Below the pieces are notes generated by a model. It saw only the letters and a program-made list of their open reading frames with translations, did not search any database and was not told where the DNA came from. From a virus, in IMG/VR virus record IMGVR_UViG_3300042307_000273, positions 1-29,505 of that record: a stretch of 29,505 nt of DNA; one strand, given 5' to 3'. The first letter of the stretch is position 1, and each line of letters starts with the position of its first letter. Positions 7,067 to 14,440 of this stretch are shown here, in pieces. The position numbers and the translations under genes were made by a program.

Positions 7067-9705
7067 ATGTAAAAATACAACTTGAGACGGGCTACCTTGA
7101 CGTGAAAGAGGGGACTGCTTTCCCTTTGAACTTTGGGGTTGCTGACATTCGCGACGTGTCGAAAAAGTCGGGAGCGTTTAGTAAGACGATTACTTTAACT
7201 GGAACGGACAACAATCACAACTTACTGAATCATTACTACGACGTAAATATCCAAGCGGGGACGTTCAACATAAACACCTTGACGCGATGTTCGATTATTC
7301 AGAATGGAATACCAGTTTTAGAGTCGGGCTACCTTCAACTTATTTCTGTTAATAAGACTCAAGTAACTGCGGATTACGAAAACGAGGTCGAATATGAGGT
7401 GCTGATAAAAGACGAAAGTTCAGAGTTCTTCACCAAGTTGGGAAATAAGGAATTGACCGACCTTGACTTTTCAGACTTGAACCACGAGTATAGAGCCGAG
7501 AATGTAATTGATTCTTACGACCACACCCAAGCCGACGGGTATAAATACCTACTTCCGTTTAAGGATTCGAACAGCTACTTACTGCAGGAATTGAAACCTG
7601 CGATTTATGCAAAGACGTACTTTGACCGCATCTTTAGCAACGCAGGATTTTCGTACACTTGGAATACTTTAAGCGCGGCACATTTCGACAAACTCATAAT
7701 ACCATTTAACGGAGAGGGTTCGCTTGTTGACTACAACGACTATTTAGTAGAAGCGACAAATTCAATAGTAACGTCGGGAGGTTCAACTACATTTTTTGAC
7801 CCATTGACGGGGTGGACTGAGACGCAAGACAACTTCAACTTATTTGCTCCCACTACGGGAACATACGACGTACCTTTGAACTTGCAAGGCGGTGAAAATA
7901 TAGCCATCGAAATAACGTACACCGCAGAAATAAGCCTTACCAATTCGAGCGGACTATTTGCATTTTTGCAGTCAGGCGCTACGACTTACTCGCCAATTTT
8001 CGCGGTAAATAAAAACGGAACTTTATACACTATTTCAGCAACGCCCCAAGGTATTCCCGTTTCGTTCTTTTCTTTTATACCAAACGGCACTACTTTGATG
8101 GGGACGGTTTCGGGGACAATTACGATGTTAGTGAGTAACGTAATAACTACCGACACGCTCGACTTGTTAGGTGGGTGTTCAATGAATATCGGAACGACTT
8201 GGTTTGCTGGTGGTGTACCTACGCCAATAATCACTACGTGCGACTTTACAAATCTTTCGGTTCGTATCTTACCTTCGTCAAACATTCTCGGTTATGGTGC
8301 TGTTATCGACATGAACAACGCTGTACCTAACAAGGTAAAACAAGCGGACTTTATTAAGTCTCTGTTTACGATGTACAACTTGTACGTTGAACAAGACCCC
8401 GAGATGTCGAACAACCTCATCTTAATGCACCGAGACGACTATTACGATTCGGGCGCAGAAATAGACTGGACGTATAAGTTAGCAAAAGACAAAGACCAAG
8501 CACTTCAATTCCTGCCCGAACTAAGCGCGAAGAAATTAATACTTACCTACAAACAAGACAGCGACGACCCGAATAAGATGTACTTCGAAGCGACCAAGGA
8601 AATTTACGGGCAACTAGAATATATATTCGACAACGAGTATGTGAAGGGAATAGACACTAAAGAAATCGTGTTTTCACCTACACCAATTGAGCGCAGTACC
8701 TTCAACGCTTACTTGCCTACTTTGTCAGGTGCGCCAAAAGTGAACATAAGAATTCTGTACGATGGTGGCGAGGGGACTTGTGATGCGTATAATTTATACA
8801 ACTACGGAACGACTGGTGAGACAAACGTAACGACTTATCCAATACTTCACCATTGGGACAACCCTACCAACCCGACATTCGACATTTTATTCGGACAGCC
8901 CGACTATATGTTTTATGAGGGGTATACAATCACGAATAATAACCTATACAACCTATATTGGAGACGCACGGTTAACCAAATCAATGTAGGTAAGATGTTG
9001 ACGGCTTACTTTAACTTACGCGAAGACGACATTCAAAGCCTTAAGTTAAACTCAAAGGTCCGAATAGACAACAGTTGGTGGACCATTAACAAGGTCATCG
9101 ATTACGATTGTAATGCGAACAACTTAACGAAAGTAGAGTTGATGTCAGCAGACACGGAAATAGATTTGGCTCCGTTTAAAAAAGGCGACGTTACTCCGAC
9201 CACGGTAGGCGACTTGTCAAGCCACACGGGAAGCATACACTGGAATAATAGTTTTGTCGGCAATACTATACCTTCGACTTCGGTCAGCGCGATTTACGGA
9301 CAAGGTAACGTTATTCAACCCGGTGTTAATGGTATTATTGTAGGCAATGGTAAGATGCTCGACCAAACGGGTATCGTCACCGAGCGACTAGGTGCGGACG
9401 TTGCGAATGTCAAGACGCTCAACTTGTCGGGTGCTGTTGCTTTTAAGGTCATCGACACGGGTGTAAATTACTACATGACAAGCGAGGACTATTGCGTTGT
9501 TTGCACACCACCTGCAGCAATAGATGTTTACTTACCACCTGCGGAAATAATCGGCAAAGTGGTAGTTATTAAGTCAACGGATTACAATACTTTTCTATAT
9601 CCAACTTCCGCGACAATAGACGGCTCGGGTGCAACGATTACAATAGCACCATTTGACAGCCTTACTTTAATCTGTTACGCTTCGGGAAAGTGGGCAATCA
9701 TTTAA
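7063..9705 (+). CDS. Large tail tip/hub-like protein, 880 aa
   Basis: The N-terminus (VADIRDVSKKSGAFSKTITL followed by TGTDNNHNLLNHYYDV) matches a recurrent N-terminal pattern of Bacteroidota phage tail proteins. The middle is a long beta/helix mixture. The last ~85 residues (CTPPAAIDVYLPPAEIIGKV, then TIDGSGATITIAPFDSLTLI and GKWAII) look like the beta-structured terminal domain of tail fibres or tips. That suggests the N-terminal part docks in the tail and the C-terminus faces the host. It is the largest gene in the genome and is translationally coupled to the 469-residue tail protein. Hub or tip-attachment is inferred; no enzymatic motif was seen. Confidence 0.65.
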   Translation: MNVKIQLETGYLDVKEGTAFPLNFGVADIRDVSKKSGAFSKTITLTGTDNNHNLLNHYYDVNIQAGTFNINTLTRCSIIQNGIPVLESGYLQLISVNKTQVTADYENEVEYEVLIKDESSEFFTKLGNKELTDLDFSDLNHEYRAENVIDSYDHTQADGYKYLLPFKDSNSYLLQELKPAIYAKTYFDRIFSNAGFSYTWNTLSAAHFDKLIIPFNGEGSLVDYNDYLVEATNSIVTSGGSTTFFDPLTGWTETQDNFNLFAPTTGTYDVPLNLQGGENIAIEITYTAEISLTNSSGLFAFLQSGATTYSPIFAVNKNGTLYTISATPQGIPVSFFSFIPNGTTLMGTVSGTITMLVSNVITTDTLDLLGGCSMNIGTTWFAGGVPTPIITTCDFTNLSVRILPSSNILGYGAVIDMNNAVPNKVKQADFIKSLFTMYNLYVEQDPEMSNNLILMHRDDYYDSGAEIDWTYKLAKDKDQALQFLPELSAKKLILTYKQDSDDPNKMYFEATKEIYGQLEYIFDNEYVKGIDTKEIVFSPTPIERSTFNAYLPTLSGAPKVNIRILYDGGEGTCDAYNLYNYGTTGETNVTTYPILHHWDNPTNPTFDILFGQPDYMFYEGYTITNNNLYNLYWRRTVNQINVGKMLTAYFNLREDDIQSLKLNSKVRIDNSWWTINKVIDYDCNANNLTKVELMSADTEIDLAPFKKGDVTPTTVGDLSSHTGSIHWNNSFVGNTIPSTSVSAIYGQGNVIQPGVNGIIVGNGKMLDQTGIVTERLGADVANVKTLNLSGAVAFKVIDTGVNYYMTSEDYCVVCTPPAAIDVYLPPAEIIGKVVVIKSTDYNTFLYPTSATIDGSGATITIAPFDSLTLICYASGKWAII

Positions 9706-9727
9706 CCAAAACACGAACACACTACTT
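9704..9727 (+). promoter_or_regulatory. Putative phage-specific promoter, copy B
   Basis: AACCAAAACACG begins at 9704 and TACTTTAAAGG begins at 9723 (19 nt start to start); the ATG is at 9736. The distance from TACTT to ATG is 13 nt, as in copy A. Confidence 0.55.
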
Positions 9728-9735
9728 TAAAGGTT

Positions 9736-10209
9736 ATGGAAGGTCAATTTAAAATAAAGTATAAGACACGTTTTAAGCTACAGAAAGCTATCCAACAAAC
9801 CATTAACCAAATTGGATTCAATGAGAGTGGAGAGGGCACAGGAACGATGCACGACTCAATTAGAATTTCTGCAGCAAGTGGTGACCTTAATAAATTATAC
9901 GTTACGATTAACGCTATCTTTTATTACATGTTCTTGGACAAGGGCGCGAAGTTGACAAATGGCGGCGAGATTCGACCTTACTTCATTACTCAAAAAGCAA
10001 TTGAGTCACCTTTAGGACAACAGTTCATTTCAGATGCTGTAGGTGAATACTTGGAGTGGATGCAGAAAACCTATCCTATCTTAGACGTTGCCACAATCAA
10101 CGTAACACCTGACAATATCAAACTTGAACTTACCTATAATTTGTTTGGTGCTGACGGCTCTAAGTGGAACGGAGAATTTAACTACGCTACGAATTGGTGG
10201 AATTGGTAA
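9736..10209 (+). CDS. HK97 gp10-like tail completion/neck protein (putative)
   Basis: This 157-residue protein has the order of elements seen in gp10-like neck proteins. There is an N-terminal helix (KLQKAIQQTINQIGF), a DSIRIS segment, then YYMFLDKGAKLTNGGEIRPY. The last resembles the 'G-x-x-xxx-RPF' loop before the C-terminal helix. It ends with Trp-rich NWWNW. It would help join head and tail or complete the tail. It converges with the minus-strand pair: only one base lies between its stop and theirs, and no hairpin terminator is visible there. The assignment is by pattern. Confidence 0.55.
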   Translation: MEGQFKIKYKTRFKLQKAIQQTINQIGFNESGEGTGTMHDSIRISAASGDLNKLYVTINAIFYYMFLDKGAKLTNGGEIRPYFITQKAIESPLGQQFISDAVGEYLEWMQKTYPILDVATINVTPDNIKLELTYNLFGADGSKWNGEFNYATNWWNW

Positions 10210-10210
10210 A

Positions 10211-10948
10211 CTACTCTTTATTCAGTTGTAACTCTTCGACCATTGACAGCATATTAAACACAAAGACCAAAGGTAGGTCGGTGACTGCATCTATTTTGGT
10301 TAGGTCTTGGTTAGATAGGTCGTAAAGTAGTTTTTCCCACGACCATTTGTTGAAACGCTTTTCTTCGGCTTCGGCTTTTAGGTCCTCTTCGTCTAGTTCT
10401 TCGGGTTCGCTTTCTTCGATTACGGGGTTAAACAGATTTTCGTAGCGTTTCTTAAAGTCGTTTGAATAGGTCACGTAGTTATTTACCGCGCCGAACACGT
10501 CGTTAATTGACAACTCATTAAATACCTCTTTGCGTTCGTTTAGTTTGTAGGTGTAAGGTTCAAAAACAAGATTGCCCCACTCGTCACTTTTCCAACGCTT
10601 GTAAAGTATAGATAGAATGAGGGTAAAGTTTTCCGCTAAATTGGTTGTATAGTATTCAAGGTCGATAAACTCACCCAACGTAAGCGCGTCCAACGGCTTT
10701 AATCTAAACCCTTTCACCAAGTCTTTCGGCTTATTGGACGGCTCACGCTTAATAAACTGAACCTTTGAAGCGAGGTTTAGCAGTTCTTCGGGGTCGAGGT
10801 CTTCTAACTCTTCGGGGTCTGTATCGGAGAGTATTGAAAGAGCCTCAATAGTTTGTAGGAATACGCTGTTAAATTCGTTCGGGTCAATTAGACTCAGTTC
10901 CTGCCATTGGCTCACTGTTACTTGCGTCCAGTTCTTTGGTAGTTTCAT
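10211..10948 (-). CDS. Putative tail-assembly chaperone, paralogue 2 (minus strand)
   Basis: This 245-residue protein starts MKLPKNWTQVTVSQWQEL. Its middle contains LTLGEFIDLEYYTTNLAENF followed by ILSILYKR. A Glu-rich linker (residues about 178-197) leads to a C-terminal unit, FNKWSWEKLLYDLSNQDLTK. The N-terminal ~120 residues share a residue pattern with the upstream minus-strand gene (P-x-x-x-x-x-[LV][ST]V-x-Q-[WF]-x-EL; IL-x-[IV]L[YF]KR), so the two appear to be paralogues. A chaperone core plus a C-terminal extension, overlapping a partner gene, recalls lambda G/GT. Its ATG lies inside the end of the partner gene, with a 65-base overlap. The function is inferred. Confidence 0.5.
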   Translation of the reverse strand: MKLPKNWTQVTVSQWQELSLIDPNEFNSVFLQTIEALSILSDTDPEELEDLDPEELLNLASKVQFIKREPSNKPKDLVKGFRLKPLDALTLGEFIDLEYYTTNLAENFTLILSILYKRWKSDEWGNLVFEPYTYKLNERKEVFNELSINDVFGAVNNYVTYSNDFKKRYENLFNPVIEESEPEELDEEDLKAEAEEKRFNKWSWEKLLYDLSNQDLTKIDAVTDLPLVFVFNMLSMVEELQLNKE

Positions 10949-11468
10949 CGACTTTTTTCTCGGCTATTTTAGTAATCTTCGAAAGTATTTCCATTATATA
11001 CGGGAAGGCAATTTCCGCGTTTTGCTTTTTCATTAAGTTCACCTTAAACTTTAGATGTGCAGGTGCGTAATGTTCTGTACGTGTTAAATCCGTACGTTTA
11101 AAAAGTATGGCAAGAGTTTGAGCGCAAAAGTCATCGGCTTGGCTTCGGTAAATTCGCTCTAATAACCCAAGGTCTTTAACACCTATAGACTCACTCGCTT
11201 GATATGTGTATTTATCAATGACTAATTCAGTCACCTTTTCACCTTGTGGTACTTCGGACTTGTTGAATAGTTTAATATAATGTGTAAACTCCTCAAGTTC
11301 CATTTTGTCAAACGCCTTTTCAGGGACACCTAGATAGATAAACTTTTCAATCCACTTTTCAATGGTATCTAGTTCTTGGTTATTCTCAATTTTGTTCAGT
11401 TCGTCGAATTGTTGAACGCTCAACTCGTTTAGGTGGTTGGGTATTTCAACCCCGTACATTTGTATCAT
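10884..11468 (-). CDS. Putative tail-assembly chaperone, paralogue 1 (minus strand)
   Basis: This 194-residue protein starts MIQMYGVEIPNHLNELSVQQ and is mostly helical, with IGVKDLGLLERIY and LAILFKRTDLTRTEHYAPAH. It parallels the other minus-strand protein through its first ~140 residues. It would act first on the minus-strand transcript, driven by the TAnnTTTG box at 11484-11491. Near its end the minus strand reads GAG AAA AAA GTC six bases before the partner's ATG, so frameshifting into the partner frame (+1 or -2) is conceivable. The partner has its own good start, so separate translation is the simpler reading. Confidence 0.5.
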   Translation of the reverse strand: MIQMYGVEIPNHLNELSVQQFDELNKIENNQELDTIEKWIEKFIYLGVPEKAFDKMELEEFTHYIKLFNKSEVPQGEKVTELVIDKYTYQASESIGVKDLGLLERIYRSQADDFCAQTLAILFKRTDLTRTEHYAPAHLKFKVNLMKKQNAEIAFPYIMEILSKITKIAEKKVDETTKELDASNSEPMAGTESN

Positions 11469-11483
11469 TGCTTAGATTTTAAC

Positions 11484-11491
11484 CAAAGGTA
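11484..11491 (-). promoter_or_regulatory. Minus-strand host-type promoter -7 box (TACCTTTG)
   Basis: Read on the minus strand, TACCTTTG fits TAnnTTTG. It is followed by GGTTAAAATCTAAGCA and then the ATG at 11468. The same downstream sequence, with one substitution and one extra base, lies between the -7 box at 976-983 and the ATG at 1000. A TTG about 24 nt upstream could serve as the -33 element. Confidence 0.5.
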
Positions 11492-11512
11492 TAAAAATAT
11501 TGTTTAAAAATT

Positions 11513-11536
11513 AACCAAAACTTTTTTAGTGTACTT
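11513..11536 (+). promoter_or_regulatory. Putative phage-specific promoter, copy C (divergent region)
   Basis: AACCAAAAC begins at 11513 and TACTTATTAAG at 11532; the ATG is at 11546. This plus-strand motif shares the 77-base divergent region 11469-11545 with the minus-strand promoter. The two share the TTAACCAA/TTGGTTAA octamer, so they may compete. Confidence 0.55.
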
Positions 11537-11545
11537 ATTAAGTCA

Positions 11546-12499
11546 ATGGAAGGACTACCGACTTACAAAATCACAATCGACGAAGCATACAACGACGGCA
11601 CTGAACCGCTTGGAGTTGATGCTATCGCGTTCACGTCAAACCCTGCCGTATTGGTTAAGGGCGTAGCGTTTAAGTCCCAAGCAAAAAGCCACTTCGCAGA
11701 CGAAAAGAAATACCGCATTACTGCACCTGCAATGATACCAATGGACATCTATCGCAGAGACGACGAGATGGGTGAGTATTACGTTCAGTTTACCGAGACC
11801 GAGATTGATACAATCTTCAAAGACTTCATGCTCAACTTGAACAACCGCAACTTGTTTAATCTTGAACACGAAAGCGACAAATTAGTACCTGCCTACATTC
11901 TCGAGGCTTGGCTTGTTGACAACCCCGACGCGGACAAAGCAAAAAGCACGTTCGGTATTTCAGTACCTAAAGGGACACTTATGGTGACGGCTCAAGTAAC
12001 CGACACCGACTACTACAATAAGTTAGTCGAAGCGGGTCAAGTAGGCTTTTCTATCGAGGGCTTTCTAGGTCTTAAATTAAGCAACCAAATAAAAACAAAT
12101 AGTATGTTACCAGACGGAAAACACACGCTTGAGGACGGAACGGTAATCGTTGTAAAAGACGGTGTAGTCGTAGAAGTTCAAGAGCCACAAGCCGAAGAGG
12201 TAGCGATGGAAGTTGAAGCGTCGAAAGATGAGGAAATGGAAGAATCAAAAGAAGAGGTAGTTGTCGAAGAAGAGACAATTGTCGAAGAAGTTGAGGCGGC
12301 TATTGACCCCGTTGCAGATGCGGAAGCTATCCTTGCAATCGTTAACCCAGTTCTTGAGCAGAGAATTAGCGAGATTTTGCAAGTAATCGCAGACCTTAAA
12401 AACGAATTAACTGAAACGGAAGAAGTCGCGTCCGTTGAGGAAATTGAAATGAGTGCGGCACAGAAATTTAGTAATGTAATTAACTTCTTAAAGAAATAA
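11546..12499 (+). CDS. Prohead protease (XkdF/S78_2-like) fused to scaffold
   Basis: This 317-residue protein has a protease domain in residues ~55-180. NLFNLEHES carries the candidate catalytic His108, and GQVGFSIEGF carries the candidate nucleophile Ser169. The lead-in FTETEIDTIFKDF and the FGISVPKGTLMV segment match phage serine proteases of the XkdF type. Residues ~190-317 are extremely acidic and helical (Glu/Val-rich), as expected of an internal scaffold, ending in AAQKFSNVINFLKK. The protease would cleave the scaffold during capsid maturation. The fused arrangement saves a gene. It lies three bases upstream of the major capsid gene. Confidence 0.8.
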   Translation: MEGLPTYKITIDEAYNDGTEPLGVDAIAFTSNPAVLVKGVAFKSQAKSHFADEKKYRITAPAMIPMDIYRRDDEMGEYYVQFTETEIDTIFKDFMLNLNNRNLFNLEHESDKLVPAYILEAWLVDNPDADKAKSTFGISVPKGTLMVTAQVTDTDYYNKLVEAGQVGFSIEGFLGLKLSNQIKTNSMLPDGKHTLEDGTVIVVKDGVVVEVQEPQAEEVAMEVEASKDEEMEESKEEVVVEEETIVEEVEAAIDPVADAEAILAIVNPVLEQRISEILQVIADLKNELTETEEVASVEEIEMSAAQKFSNVINFLKK

Positions 12500-12502
12500 G
12501 AA

Positions 12503-13432
12503 ATGGCTAAAAAGTACAAATTCGACTTGACAGTTGACGCGAGCGCGTTACTTCAAGCAAACCCATCAGAGTATTACTCTATCCTTTACGGAATGGAGAA
12601 CGCAGTAACTAACTACCGTGTCCTTCCGGGTATCAAAAACAAAACAAAAATTGCAACGGTTGTATTTGACAAGGTTCTTGCTGAGGCAGGGTGTGACTTT
12701 AATGCAGTTGATGGAAAGGTTAGCGCAGTAGAAATTGACGTATGTGCGTTGACTTCACAAGCATCTGTATGTCAGTACGACCTTGAGCAGTCTTGGTTGG
12801 CTTTGGAAATGGCGAAAGGTTCTAACTCAGATTTTTCTGTTGCATCTTTCATGAATTTCTTTTGGGGTCAAATGGCGAAGAAAGGACACCAAGAACTTGC
12901 ACAGTTAATGTGGCAAGGTGACACGCTTAGTGAAGGCGCTCTTGGTCTTTGTGACGGTTGGATTAAGCGTTTATGTGAGGCTGGTGACTACATTCCTGCA
13001 GGAACTGCTGCAATTGATTCTACAACGGTTCTTGCTACTTTCGGAACTGTTTTAAATGACGCTACACCTGAAATGTTGGTTAACCCTGCTAATATGCAGT
13101 TTAAAGTTTCTCCTGACGTTGCTGCAGCTTACCGCATCGCTACAGCATCAACTAACAACGTGACTAACGTAACTGTTGGTTTGTCTTTGACTTACCTTGA
13201 CATTCCAGTTGTTGTTGAGTATGGTCTTCCCGCTTCAACTATAATTTTAAGTGATTACACGTCATTTATTTATGCTTTAGATGCTGAAGGTGACCAAGAC
13301 AATCTACAAATCGTTGACTTTAGCAAGACTACACTTGACCGTCGTATCGGTGCGCGTGCTGACTTCAAAGCAGGTTTCTATGTTGTTAACACAACTCAAA
13401 TTGTAGTTTGGGGAGACATCTGTCCAGCATAA
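12503..13432 (+). CDS. Major capsid protein (HK97-fold, putative)
   Basis: The product is 309 residues, follows the protease-scaffold and is followed by a strong terminator, the usual setting of an abundant capsid protein. The sequence shows features of Bacteroidota phage capsid proteins: FFWGQMAKKGHQELAQLMWQ, a central domain with NPANMQFKVSPDVAAAYR, and a C-terminus DRRIGARADFKAGFYVVNTT. Codon use is rich in preferred codons, consistent with high expression. No N-terminal delta domain is obvious, which fits a separate scaffold. The HK97 fold is assumed from context, not seen. Confidence 0.8.
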   Translation: MAKKYKFDLTVDASALLQANPSEYYSILYGMENAVTNYRVLPGIKNKTKIATVVFDKVLAEAGCDFNAVDGKVSAVEIDVCALTSQASVCQYDLEQSWLALEMAKGSNSDFSVASFMNFFWGQMAKKGHQELAQLMWQGDTLSEGALGLCDGWIKRLCEAGDYIPAGTAAIDSTTVLATFGTVLNDATPEMLVNPANMQFKVSPDVAAAYRIATASTNNVTNVTVGLSLTYLDIPVVVEYGLPASTIILSDYTSFIYALDAEGDQDNLQIVDFSKTTLDRRIGARADFKAGFYVVNTTQIVVWGDICPA

Positions 13433-13448
13433 CATTTATTTAGCTAAT

Positions 13449-13477
13449 AGGGGGGTCTAAACCGCCCCCTTTTTTTT
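13449..13477 (+). terminator. Strong intrinsic terminator after the capsid gene
   Basis: A run of six G residues (13450-13455) and following GT pair with ACC-G-CCCCC (13461-13469) around a CTAA loop, then a run of eight T residues follows. It sits 17 bases after the capsid stop and should limit read-through to the tail tube gene. Confidence 0.85.
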
Positions 13478-13498
13478 AAACTTTAAATACTAAATAAA

Positions 13499-14005
13499 AT
13501 GGCTTGTTCAACAATCGAAACAATCCTTAAAGGATGTGAAAACAACATCGGGGGAATCACCTCGATTTACATAAACGACATGGACAACATGACGGGAACT
13601 ATTGTCGAGGCTAACTACATTATTTCTAGCTTCGGTACTTTAGCAGACCCATTCATTCCATTCGAGTTCAGACGTAATACGGGAATGTACACGGAAGAGG
13701 CAGCAATTGACTTGGTTAATGGTTCGTCTTTCTACACTCAGACAATTACTTTGATTTTCCACCGACGCGAGGCGGCTAAATCTAAAGCTATTAAAGTTCT
13801 TGGAGAAGGTCAACGCGACTTGGCTTTAGTAGTTGGTGACGCTAACGGGAAATATTGGTATTTTCCAAACGCTCAATTGACAGCCGTCACGGAAGGGTCG
13901 GGCACAAGTAAAGCCGATGGTAGTAAGTACAGCGTTACATTCGTAGCGGAAGCGGAACAGCTCGCTTACGAGGTTGCTGCGGCGGAAATTCCTGACATTA
14001 TCTAA
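13499..14005 (+). CDS. Major tail tube protein (putative)
   Basis: This 168-residue protein follows the capsid gene and is framed by two strong terminators, as expected of a highly expressed tail tube monomer. The pattern GCENNIGGITSIYINDMDNM, the central NTGMYTEEAAIDLVNGSSFY, and LALVVGDANGKYWYF match tail tube-like proteins common in Bacteroidota phages. It has no signal peptide or coiled coil. The start is preceded by an A/T-rich leader without a Shine-Dalgarno sequence. The tail tube assignment rests on pattern and context. Confidence 0.75.
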   Translation: MACSTIETILKGCENNIGGITSIYINDMDNMTGTIVEANYIISSFGTLADPFIPFEFRRNTGMYTEEAAIDLVNGSSFYTQTITLIFHRREAAKSKAIKVLGEGQRDLALVVGDANGKYWYFPNAQLTAVTEGSGTSKADGSKYSVTFVAEAEQLAYEVAAAEIPDII

Positions 14006-14024
14006 TTAGATAAACACGAATTTA

Positions 14025-14053
14025 AGAGGGGGTTTTAATTAGCCCCCTTTTTT
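14025..14053 (+). terminator. Strong intrinsic terminator after the tail tube gene
   Basis: AGGGGG (14027-14032) pairs with CCCCCT (14043-14048) across a 10-base A/T-rich loop, and a run of six T residues follows. It lies about 20 bases after the stop and just before the next AACC-TACTT motif. Confidence 0.85.
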
Positions 14054-14057
14054 ATTT

Positions 14058-14081
14058 AACCAACTTTTCAGATTCTTACTT
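14058..14081 (+). promoter_or_regulatory. Putative phage-specific promoter, copy D
   Basis: AACCAAC begins at 14058 and TACTTATTAAG at 14077 (19 nt start to start); the ATG is at 14093. The TACTTATTAAG box is identical to copy C. Its position right after a terminator makes a promoter role logical. Confidence 0.6.
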
Positions 14082-14092
14082 ATTAAGATAGT

Positions 14093-14440
14093 ATGATATA
14101 CATCGAGAAAAATTCACTCAATACATTCGCGTTAACGCTTACCGAAAGTGCTACACTATCCGCACCGAATTGGTTGTTTAAATTCGTTTGGGAAATGGAC
14201 GAGACACTTGCGCCTATTTACTGGGTAGGTGTCGACAATTCAAGTTATCCTGACCGCTACAATTTATTCTATTTAACGGAAGGTGTAGACGAGACGTTTA
14301 AACTTGGTCAATACCGCTACGAGATTTACGAAAGTCCCGTGCCGATTGTAGTTGACCCAAACACGAATTCAAACGGACTTGATTTAGTTGAGGAAGGGCG
14401 AATGGTTGTCGAAGGTATATCTAATTCAATTTATGATTAA
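14093..14440 (+). CDS. Small structural protein before the portal, 115 aa
   Basis: This beta-rich protein has an N-terminal NTFALTLTESATL and a C-terminal GLDLVEEGRMVVEG, a tail seen in small structural proteins of Bacteroidota phages. No enzymatic motif is present. Its TAA overlaps the portal ATG as TAATG. It may be an adaptor or capsid-associated protein; I cannot tell which. Confidence 0.6.
   Translation: MIYIEKNSLNTFALTLTESATLSAPNWLFKFVWEMDETLAPIYWVGVDNSSYPDRYNLFYLTEGVDETFKLGQYRYEIYESPVPIVVDPNTNSNGLDLVEEGRMVVEGISNSIYD

Noticed and set aside
10211-11468. Plus-strand reading of the inverted chaperone region
   Set aside because: No long plus-strand frames exist here, and both minus-strand frames have clear starts, protein-like composition and a promoter.
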